Of a stretch of 64,000 nt of DNA, positions 1-6,910 are shown in pieces. Position numbers and translations under genes: made by a program. Below the pieces are notes generated by a model, which saw nothing but the letters and a program-made list of their open reading frames with translations, was not told where the DNA came from and ran no database searches. Within the stretch, counting starts at the first letter, position 1. Each line of letters starts with the position of its first letter. The stretch is from Nocardioides islandensis (GTDB lineage Bacteria > Actinomycetota > Actinomycetes > Propionibacteriales > Nocardioidaceae), in NCBI RefSeq assembly GCF_015352455.1, contig NZ_JADKPN010000004.1:186001-250000 (forward strand). The letters run 5' to 3'.

Positions 1-96
1 CCCGGCGAGTCCGACGACGACCCGCTGGGGCCCGGTGTCCTGGTCGCCGAACCGGGCCCAGAAGCTGCGCCTCGAGGGAGGCTGCTCGTCGGACAC
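1..96 (-). CDS. Unknown protein, N-terminal 32 residues only (runs off left edge)
   Basis: The reading frame starts at a GTG at base 96 and continues leftwards past the window edge. Almost every third codon position is G or C, which the other frames here do not show. A GATACT hexamer (103-108) lies exactly six bases before the GTG, the pattern of a leaderless actinobacterial promoter. The visible N-terminus is hydrophilic (SDEQPPSRRSFWARF) and then turns hydrophobic (VVVGLAG), as at the start of a membrane protein. Too little is present to assign a family. Confidence 0.5.
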   Translation of the reverse strand, partial: MSDEQPPSRRSFWARFGDQDTGPQRVVVGLAG

Positions 97-142
97 ACAG
101 GCAGTATCGGGCCAGACGTCTCGGACCGACCAGGGAACGCCG

Positions 143-907
143 TCAGGTCTTCGCGACCGGTGTCATCCGCCATTCGTAGGTCGCCTTGACGGTGTCGGAG
201 TCGTGCGGCTCGCAGGTGCCGAAGAACTCGTAGGTCGTCCGCGTCACGGAGGTGCCCACGAGCCGCGAGGCCGAGCCCACGAACGGGTTGTAGTGGTAGT
301 GCCAGGTGATCCGGGCCGCCGACTGCTCGATCGGCTGGACCACCCCGGTGTCGGTGTCGACGCAGGCTTCCTTCTTGTTCCGGTAGACCGCGTCCTCCCG
401 GGCGACCACCAAACGCTGCCCGTCCCAGGTGAAGGAGAACTCCTTGCCGCTGGAGCTGCTCACCGTGCCGCTGCACTGCGTGTCCGAGCAGGCCGCGGCT
501 GGGAACGTCCACATGATGGGGTCCTCCCGCTGCTTCAGCGGCTTCGTCTGCCCTCCGCGGGTGGTCAACGTGCGCCCGACGACGACCACCTTCCACACGC
601 CCGTCGGCGCCGACTCCGTCAGCACGTCGGCCGGCGTCGGACTCCTCGGCGACGACGAGGGCGTCGGCTCGACGTCGACCAGGGCGGCGCGGTCGGTCGG
701 CTTGTCGCCGCCCCGCATCAGCAGGAAGGCGATCAGCGCGAGGACCACCAGCGCCACGCCCGCGCCGGCCAGCACACGGGGTCGCAGGGAGCGGCCCGGC
801 AGCCGTGACGCCTCGTCGGAGCGCCCCTTCGCGTCGTCGGCGTGCGCGACGTGACGCGCGCCGGCAAGCACCACGCGGGAGGACCCGCGGGTCTCCTCCC
901 AGGCCAC
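143..907 (-). CDS. Membrane-anchored hypothetical protein
   Basis: A protein of about 254 aa. A short charged cytoplasmic N-terminus is followed by one membrane helix (about residues 46-64, VLAGAGVALVVLALIAFLLM), a Ser/Pro/Thr-rich linker and a C-terminal domain of about 170 residues that would lie outside the cell. That domain has several cysteines (ACSDTQC, EACVDT, GTCEP) that could form disulfides. I do not recognise the domain. The GTG start at 907 lies four bases after the stop of the 77-aa gene upstream, so the two are probably co-transcribed and translationally coupled. The frame stays open further upstream, but that region is the shadow of the upstream gene. Confidence 0.7.
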   Translation of the reverse strand: MAWEETRGSSRVVLAGARHVAHADDAKGRSDEASRLPGRSLRPRVLAGAGVALVVLALIAFLLMRGGDKPTDRAALVDVEPTPSSSPRSPTPADVLTESAPTGVWKVVVVGRTLTTRGGQTKPLKQREDPIMWTFPAAACSDTQCSGTVSSSSGKEFSFTWDGQRLVVAREDAVYRNKKEACVDTDTGVVQPIEQSAARITWHYHYNPFVGSASRLVGTSVTRTTYEFFGTCEPHDSDTVKATYEWRMTPVAKT

Positions 908-911
908 GACG

Positions 912-1145
912 TCAGCCCGACGTCGACGGTCCGGCGGAATCCTCCGAGCCGTCCCCGCGCCGGCGCTGCCACTCGTCGGTGGCCGCGGTGATGCCCGCGT
1001 CGGCGCCCTTGTCGAGCACCTTGTCCTTGATGGTGTCCGCCGCCTCCTCGAAGACGGCCGTGACCTGCGTGCCCGCCCCCGCGACCACAGCACCCGAGCC
1101 GGCGGCGACCAGCTCGGTGGACGAGATGTTGCCCTTTTCCCCCAT
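912..1145 (-). CDS. Small Gly/Ala-rich hypothetical protein (77 aa)
   Basis: A 77-aa protein beginning MGEKGNISS, with a GGGGGAGAG ribosome binding site just before the ATG. It has a weakly hydrophobic Ala/Gly/Val stretch (ELVAAGSGAVVAGAG), then an amphipathic charged part (EEAADTIKDKVLDKGADAG) and an acidic tail. I do not recognise a family. It is the first gene of a two-gene unit with the membrane-anchored protein downstream and is divergent from the GCS2-like gene at 1254. Confidence 0.65.
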   Translation of the reverse strand: MGEKGNISSTELVAAGSGAVVAGAGTQVTAVFEEAADTIKDKVLDKGADAGITAATDEWQRRRGDGSEDSAGPSTSG

Positions 1146-1209
1146 GGTGTCTCTCCCCCCAGAGAGTCGAACGTGGGCAACAATGTCCTCACCCTGGTGG
1201 AGCCTGTCC

Positions 1210-1240
1210 ACCCCAGGGGGTACATAGGCATACCTGGGGT
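1210..1240. promoter_or_regulatory. Inverted repeat between divergent genes, possible operator
   Basis: The arms ACCCCAGG (1210-1217) and CCTGGGGT (1233-1240) are perfect inverted repeats, with GGGTA and TACC inside them. The C-run/G-run with flanking TA resembles operators of CsoR/RcnR-type metal regulators, but no such regulator is in the window. It lies between the 77-aa gene and the ligase-like gene and could control either or both. Confidence 0.3.
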
Positions 1241-1253
1241 TGCGGAGGCGGGC

Positions 1254-2468
1254 ATGACACGAGGTCGTCCCCTGCGGGTCGGGGTCGAGCACGAGCTGCG
1301 CATGTGGGCAGGGCCCGTCCAGCTGGACTTCCGACAGGTGCTCCCGGAGATCGCGGGTCATCTGCGCTCGCTCGATCCGGGCGACCCCCGCGCGCGTCGG
1401 CTCCCCTCGGGCGTCGTCCTGACCGCCGACGGCCGCGAGGCCGAGCTGGCCACTCCCCCGGTCGCGTGGGACGCCGCCGCTCCCCAGCTCCTCGACGAGC
1501 TGCTCGCCGCCGAGCGCAGCGAGCTGGCCGGGCGCGTCGGCGAGGCGGCCGGTGCCGACCGCCTCACCGGCTTCTCGACCCACGTCAACCTCAGCGTCCC
1601 CGACGACCGCGTGGTCGACGTCGGCCGGCGGTTCGCGCGGTACGGCGGCCTGGCCACGGCCCTGGTCGCCGAGCCGGCGTCGGGCTCCGGCCTGCTCGTC
1701 CGGCCCCGCCGTGGACGACTCGAGATCGGTGGCGAGTACGCCGAGGGTGAGCACCTCGTGGCCCTCGTGACGTTCGTCGGTGCCGTCGTCGCCGCCCTCC
1801 TCGCCGACGCCCGTCCGCCCGACGTGCCGGAACCCGTCACGGCTCCGGCCCGGGAGAAGTTCGGCTGGTACCTGCCCGCGGAGGGCCCGTACGCCGACCT
1901 GCTCACCAGCCCCGTCCCGGACCGGGACCTCCTGGCGGCCGCCTGGGAGTGGGCCCGCCCCTGGTGCCTGCTCCACGGCCTCGACCCGACGCCGATCGAC
2001 CGCCTCGTCACCGGGGCGCCGTTGAGGTTCCAGGACCGTGGGCCGGCCGACGTCTGCACGACACGGCCGCACCGCGACGCACCCACGCTCGACCTGCCCG
2101 ACACCGGTCCCCGACGACGACCGGGCGGGGTCGAGGCGGAGACGGTCTGGCTGACCTGGGCGCACGCCGTCTGGGAGCTCAGCGACGGCGACCGCCGCGT
2201 GTACGCCGTCCTGCCCCGCGACGAGGAGGGCGACTTCCTGGCCCGGCTGGACGACGGTGCCTACGACGACGTCGTCCGCCGCGAGCTCGCTCGCCGCCTC
2301 GGTCGGAAGCGGCTGGTCGTCCACGCGGACATCGGCCGCCGCACCTGGTGGCACGAGGTCCGGCCGGGTGCGCTCGTCCCGGCGGAGAGGCGAACGGACG
2401 GCGCCGTGCCGAGGGTCTCCCGCCGGCGAGCGGCGCGACAGCACCGCTCCTCCCGGACGACCCCGTGA
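1254..2468 (+). CDS. Glutamate-cysteine ligase (GCS2)-like protein
   Basis: About 404 aa. The N-terminus (RPLRVGVEHELRMWAGP) carries the GVE-E-type motif of the carboxylate-amine ligase/GCS2 fold, in which acidic residues bind Mg-ATP. Later segments (GFSTHVNLSVPDD, GRLEIGGEYAEGEHL) fit the same fold, but the rest is divergent, so substrate and even activity are open. The ATG at 1254 was chosen because GGAGG lies seven bases upstream and the GVEHEL motif follows at once; an earlier ATG at 1173 would run through the inverted repeat. The C-terminal 40 residues are Arg-rich and low in complexity. A second, more canonical family member is at 18167. Confidence 0.7.
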   Translation: MTRGRPLRVGVEHELRMWAGPVQLDFRQVLPEIAGHLRSLDPGDPRARRLPSGVVLTADGREAELATPPVAWDAAAPQLLDELLAAERSELAGRVGEAAGADRLTGFSTHVNLSVPDDRVVDVGRRFARYGGLATALVAEPASGSGLLVRPRRGRLEIGGEYAEGEHLVALVTFVGAVVAALLADARPPDVPEPVTAPAREKFGWYLPAEGPYADLLTSPVPDRDLLAAAWEWARPWCLLHGLDPTPIDRLVTGAPLRFQDRGPADVCTTRPHRDAPTLDLPDTGPRRRPGGVEAETVWLTWAHAVWELSDGDRRVYAVLPRDEEGDFLARLDDGAYDDVVRRELARRLGRKRLVVHADIGRRTWWHEVRPGALVPAERRTDGAVPRVSRRRAARQHRSSRTTP

Positions 2469-2547
2469 CGTACCCGATTGTGGGCTTGTGCCGGTGGCGG
2501 TCCGGGCCGCAGGGTGAGGGCACGTCACTGCAGGTGGGGGGTCTCTG

Positions 2548-4587
2548 GTGACACGTGTGGCCGCTTGGGCAGCCCTGGTCGTGTTGGGCGTCGCCCCTGT
2601 CCTCGTGGCGCCGCCCTCGCCGGCGGAGGTCACGACGCAGGTGGGAGCCCACGGCAGGCCCGTTCCGTCCACCGCCCCGTCGTCGCCACCGGCCTCCAGG
2701 CCGGACGACGCCGTGCCGCCCTTGTCCTACCCAGGGCTCCCGCCGGTCTCGGCGCGGGTCAGCGCCGTGCCGGGCCGGGTGCGCATCCTGGTGATGCGCG
2801 TCTTCTGGTCCCCGTCGCCGCCGAAGTTCCCCGACACCGGGCAGATGAAGGGTCTGATGAAGGACACCGCCGCCTGGTTCGCCCGTACCTCGCGCGGTCG
2901 GCAGCACGTCAGCAGCAAGGTCACGCCGTGGCTCCGGGTGGGCGGCGGCATGGTCAACTGCGGCGACCTGTACGGGTCGGTCCGCCGTGCGGTCGGCGCC
3001 GCGCGAGCCCATGGTGCGGCGACCGGGGGCTTCAACCGGTACATGCTCGTGATGCCGCAGTGCGGCACCAACTCCCAGGGCGAGAAGCCCGGGCGGGTGA
3101 CGTGGATCCGCGAGAAGTTCCCCCACCTCGACGTGCTCACCCACGAGCTGGGCCACAACCTCGGGCTCGACCACGCCAACTCCCTCATCTGCACCGCCGA
3201 CAAGCGCAGGATCACGCAGGGCGGCCGCTGCTCGGGCCAGGAGTACGGCGACGTGTGGGACTCCATGGGCATCAGCACCCGCCCGTACTCCGTGGGTGTG
3301 CTGAAGCGCTTGGGCTGGGCGGGCCGCACCGCCACGGCCACTGGTTCGGGAACCTGGACGCTGCGCGACGCGGAGGACTCCGGGAAGGGTCTGCAGGGAC
3401 TGCGGGTGAAGGTCTCCGGCAAGGCGTCGTACTGGCTCGAGCTGCACACCACGGGCGTGGCGATGGCCAAGGAGCCCGGCAGCTTCGCCGTGTCCGGCAC
3501 GCCGGGCCTGCAGATCCGCCTCGACACCGGCAAGAAGTCGCTGCAGCTGCTCGACGCCGCCCCGGGCAACCCCGACGCCACCCTGTTCTACCCCGATCCC
3601 GACCTCGTCAACGCCACGCTGCCGGTCGGGAGCAGCTTCACGACACCGCAGGACGTCCGGATCACGTTGGTGGCCCAGGACGCGGCGACGGCTCGGGTGC
3701 AGGTGTCCTTCGGGAAGCGCGCGGGCGCCCCGGACGCACCGACCCTCGTCTCGGCTGTCGCCACCGGGGGCCCCTACGGGCGGGAGTCCCGCCTCGTCAT
3801 CCAGCCGGGCGGCAGTGACAACGGGCAGGTGGTGCTCGGGTACGTCGCCACGCGGTACCCGGGCGGGGAGAGCACCTTCGTGGCCGATCCCGGCGGCCAC
3901 CACACCACCCTCACCGTCGACTACGACGGCAAGCCCCCGCAGAAGTGGTCGGTCCGGGCCGTGAACCAGGTGGGATCGTCGCCGGAGTCGCCACAGCTGC
4001 AGGAGCACGTGCCGGCACCCGTGGTCACCATCCTGGCGCCGACACCGGGTGCCTCGGTCCCGGGTCCCAACATTCACGTGGTGGTGGACGTGCAGCCGGA
4101 CGCTCTCAGCCAGAGCCCGATCAGCTCGGTGACGGTGTGCCTCGAGGACCAGACGTGCGCATACGACAGCCAGGCCCCGTGGAGCGTCGACCTGGAGGCC
4201 ACGGCGGGCCCGCACGTCGTGTCCGCCACCGCCTCGGACGCCAGCGGCGCGGACGGCGTCGCCAGCACCCCCGTCACCGTGGTGCCGGCTCCTCCGACGG
4301 TGACGATCACGTCACCCGCGAACGGCAGCACCGTGCCGGCGGGTGTCCCCTTCGCCGTCACGGTCACGGCGACTCCCAACGCGGCCACCGACCGGCCCGT
4401 CGAGATGGTCGAGCTCACCATCCGCGACGCGAGCACGGGTGACCCGGTCGACTACGCCGACGACTCCGTCGCTCCCTACTCCGCGACGTTCACCCTCGAC
4501 CTCGCCGGCACGTACTGGATCGAGGCCACCGCGTGGGACCAGTGGTACCAGTCCGCACCCGCCGCCGTGACGGTCACGGTCGAGTAG
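2548..4587 (+). CDS. Secreted zinc metalloprotease with Ig-like domains (gametolysin/M11-like)
   Basis: 679 aa. A signal peptide (AAWALVVLGVAPVLVAPPSPAEV region) is followed by a Pro/Ser-rich spacer, then a metzincin-type catalytic domain with HELGHNLGLDH at about residues 199-209 and a Met-turn DVWDSMG at about 236. This HExxHxxGxxH arrangement is that of gametolysin-like M11 peptidases. From about residue 400 there is a fibronectin-III-like module and then two Ig-like modules (VTILAPTPGASVPG and VTITSPANGSTVPA), which often help extracellular enzymes bind surfaces or polymers. The start is a GTG preceded by GGTGGGGG. The gene stands alone, between the ligase-like gene and a converging amidase gene 15 bp away. 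The substrate is unknown. Confidence 0.85.
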   Translation: MTRVAAWAALVVLGVAPVLVAPPSPAEVTTQVGAHGRPVPSTAPSSPPASRPDDAVPPLSYPGLPPVSARVSAVPGRVRILVMRVFWSPSPPKFPDTGQMKGLMKDTAAWFARTSRGRQHVSSKVTPWLRVGGGMVNCGDLYGSVRRAVGAARAHGAATGGFNRYMLVMPQCGTNSQGEKPGRVTWIREKFPHLDVLTHELGHNLGLDHANSLICTADKRRITQGGRCSGQEYGDVWDSMGISTRPYSVGVLKRLGWAGRTATATGSGTWTLRDAEDSGKGLQGLRVKVSGKASYWLELHTTGVAMAKEPGSFAVSGTPGLQIRLDTGKKSLQLLDAAPGNPDATLFYPDPDLVNATLPVGSSFTTPQDVRITLVAQDAATARVQVSFGKRAGAPDAPTLVSAVATGGPYGRESRLVIQPGGSDNGQVVLGYVATRYPGGESTFVADPGGHHTTLTVDYDGKPPQKWSVRAVNQVGSSPESPQLQEHVPAPVVTILAPTPGASVPGPNIHVVVDVQPDALSQSPISSVTVCLEDQTCAYDSQAPWSVDLEATAGPHVVSATASDASGADGVASTPVTVVPAPPTVTITSPANGSTVPAGVPFAVTVTATPNAATDRPVEMVELTIRDASTGDPVDYADDSVAPYSATFTLDLAGTYWIEATAWDQWYQSAPAAVTVTVE

Positions 4588-4602
4588 TGACTGCGGGTCG
4601 CG

Positions 4603-6339
4603 TCAGCGCCTGACCCGTACCTTCGCCAGCGCCCGGGCCTTGTCGTGGACGGCGTCGCCCTGGTACCTCGCCTTGACCCACACACGACGAGGAGGCAGCG
4701 GCGACCCGGCGCCGAACGTCGCCGTGCCCCGGCCGTCGTGCAGCCGCACCACCGCACGGCGTCCGGCGACCTTCACCACGACCTTGCCGGTCGGCGTCGG
4801 TCGCACGCCGGGCGGTGAGGACACGAGGACGTCGACGCGCAGCCGGCGGTCGGACGACCTCGCGGTGACGGAGACGTGCGCCGGACCCGTCGTCCGGCCG
4901 GATGACCAACGCCGGCGGGTGGCGGGCTTGAGGCCGCGCTTGCGGGCGGTGATGCGCACGGACAGCCGGGTGCCCACGTCGGCCGGGCGCACGTCGTACG
5001 ACGGCCCCGACGCGCGCGGGATGGGCCTGCCGTCGCGCAGCCAGACGTAGGTGAGCGCGGCGTCGGACGGCGCGTACTCCCCCGGGTCGACGCGCAGCGT
5101 GCTGCCCAACCTGGGCGTGCCCTGCAGCGTCGGCGGCGTGAGGACGTGGATGCGCGAGTAGTAGCGAACCAGCGCCGCGGTCTTCTGCCGGATCTCGGGG
5201 AGGTGGTGGTAGAGGTGCCGGCCGGGGCAGGCGGTGTCGTTGGTGTCGCGGTGCCCGTCGATCGTGGGCAGCACGACCTGTCGTCCCCAGCGGAACTTGT
5301 CGCTGCCGCGCGACCAGACACGGGTCTCCGCGAGCGGGTCGCGGTGGTAGGTGCGCAGCTTCCAGGCGGCCACGGCCGCGACCGCCTGGAGCACGGCCTC
5401 CGACGGGCGCGCGGTCTCGAAGTTGCCGATCACCGCGATGCCCGTCGACGTGTTGTTGAAGCCCAGCGTGTGCGCGCCGCGGACGGCGCGAGCGGCGCCG
5501 CCGGCGCGGCCGGTCCAGATCCGCCCGAAGCGGTCGACCAGGAAGTTGTAGCCGATGTCGGACCAGCCGAGGTGATGGGTGTGGTACCGGTACATGCCCC
5601 GGATCAGCGCGGGCACGTCGTGACGCGAGTACCCGTTGCTGCTGGCCGTGTGGTGCACGTGGACCTGCTGGATGGTCCGGTTGTACGCCGGCCGGCCGCT
5701 GCGCCAGGCGCGGTTGGCGCCCCAGTGGCGTCGGCCGCGCATGTGCGGCCGCGGCACGAACCCGGCGCGGACCCCGCGCGCCATGATCTCCTCGTCGAGG
5801 AGCGTGTCCTCGTCGCCGGGCTGGGCGTACGGGTGGAGCAGCACGAGGGTCAGGCCGCGCGGTACGGGTCCACCGACCCGGACCTGCACGCCGTCGGCCG
5901 GGCCGACCCACGAGAGGTCGGTGCCCGAGCGCGTGGCCACCTCGTCGGAGGCCGGGTCGGGGCCGTCGGCCAGTGGCGGCACCGGACGCCAGTCGTCCCA
6001 GGCGCCGTCGGTCCGGGTGCGCACCTCGAGGGGCGGCGCCGCGGCCCCGCGGTCCCAGGTCAGCGCGAGCATGGAGTAGGGCGTCGACGTCATGCCGACG
6101 GTCTCGAACGAGCCGTCCCTGGTGCTGCGGGCCAGCGTGGTGAGCGGGACCTCGAGCTCGCCGATCCCGTCGGCCTGCTCCCCCGCCAGGGCGAGCCCGC
6201 CCTCGCCCGACCAGCCGGACCGGCCCGGGGTCGGCGGGGCGGTGAACACGCGCGCGGCCACGCCGACCGCACCCACGGCGGCCGCCCCGCCCAGGGCAGC
6301 CTTCAGCACCGGTCGGCGGCGCGCCGCTGGCTGGTCCAC
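4603..6339 (-). CDS. Exported PGRP-type N-acetylmuramoyl-L-alanine amidase
   Basis: 578 aa. The N-terminus (ARRRPVLKAALGGAAAVGAVG) looks like a twin-arginine or long basic signal sequence. Residues about 200-390 form a peptidoglycan-recognition-protein/amidase-2 domain: zinc-ligand motif HVHHTAS, DIGYNFLVDRFGRIWTGR, and the second ligand region DGHRDTNDTACPG. The C-terminal 170 residues are Ig-like modules (TPRLGSTLRV, then a segment typical of surface-adhesion repeats). It probably cleaves or binds peptidoglycan stems in the cell wall. The start is a GTG at 6339. The gene is followed upstream by the large repeat block. Confidence 0.87.
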   Translation of the reverse strand: MDQPAARRRPVLKAALGGAAAVGAVGVAARVFTAPPTPGRSGWSGEGGLALAGEQADGIGELEVPLTTLARSTRDGSFETVGMTSTPYSMLALTWDRGAAAPPLEVRTRTDGAWDDWRPVPPLADGPDPASDEVATRSGTDLSWVGPADGVQVRVGGPVPRGLTLVLLHPYAQPGDEDTLLDEEIMARGVRAGFVPRPHMRGRRHWGANRAWRSGRPAYNRTIQQVHVHHTASSNGYSRHDVPALIRGMYRYHTHHLGWSDIGYNFLVDRFGRIWTGRAGGAARAVRGAHTLGFNNTSTGIAVIGNFETARPSEAVLQAVAAVAAWKLRTYHRDPLAETRVWSRGSDKFRWGRQVVLPTIDGHRDTNDTACPGRHLYHHLPEIRQKTAALVRYYSRIHVLTPPTLQGTPRLGSTLRVDPGEYAPSDAALTYVWLRDGRPIPRASGPSYDVRPADVGTRLSVRITARKRGLKPATRRRWSSGRTTGPAHVSVTARSSDRRLRVDVLVSSPPGVRPTPTGKVVVKVAGRRAVVRLHDGRGTATFGAGSPLPPRRVWVKARYQGDAVHDKARALAKVRVRR

Positions 6340-6390
6340 CGATCATTCATCGCACACCCGCGCCCCCAGGTACGGGAGGACACCCCGCGA

Positions 6391-6832
6391 CCGCTGGTCG
6401 AGGAAGGACGAAGTCCTGTCACGAGACCCCCCCGCCGACCGCTGGTCGACGAAGGACGAAGTCCTGTCACGAGACCCCCCGCCGACCGCTGGTCGAGGAA
6501 GGACGAAGTCCTGTCACGAGACCCCCCGCCGACCGCTGGTCGAGGAAGGACGAAGTCCTGTCACGAGACCCCGCACGGTCCAGCGGTCTCGTGACAGGCG
6601 CCAGCGCGCCTTCCTCGACCAGCGACACGGGACAACCCCGCCGGGCGCTGGTCGAGGAAGGACGAAGTCCTGTCACGAGACCCCGCACGGTCCAGCGGTC
6701 TCGTGACAGGCGCCAGCGCCGGGCGCTGGTCGAGGAAGGACGAAGTCCTGTCACGAGACCCCCGCACGGTCCAGTGGTCTCGTGACAGGCGCCAGCGCGC
6801 CTTCCTCGACCAGCGACACGGGAGAACACCCC
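6391..6832. repeat. Block of about 47-bp direct repeats with inverted copies
   Basis: The 571-bp gap between the amidase and propeller genes is almost filled by this block. Four direct copies start at about 6391, 6439, 6486 and 6533 (period 47-48), each opening CCGCTGGTCGAGGAAGGACG. Two more direct copies start near 6643 and 6722. They alternate with inverted copies (GGTCTCGTGACAGGCGCCAG...) near 6583, 6694 and 6776. Each unit contains a small hairpin, AGGAC-GAA-GTCCT. Related single copies occur at 14181-14285 and 33885-33924, so this is a dispersed family. No convincing gene is present, although the repeats create artificial open frames. Confidence 0.85.
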
Positions 6833-6840
6833 GTGTCCCC

Positions 6841-6904
6841 TCGGTGGTTGAGGTGCGAGGAGCCCCCGCGACGAGCGTGGCCGGCCTCACACCTCAATCA
6901 CCGA
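6841..6904. repeat. Palindromic element next to the repeat block
   Basis: A 64-bp element bounded by near-perfect inverted arms (TCGGTGGTTGAGGTG and CACCTCAATCACCGA, 14 of 15 matching) around a GC-rich centre. It differs in sequence from the neighbouring 47-bp family and ends seven bases past the stop codon of the propeller gene at 6911, where it could act as a transcription-end hairpin. Confidence 0.6.
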
Positions 6905-6910
6905 GCGGGG

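Noticed and set aside
6391..6832. Regularly spaced repeats resembling a CRISPR array
   Set aside because: Units are contiguous or in alternating orientation with no unique spacers, and no cas genes are present.
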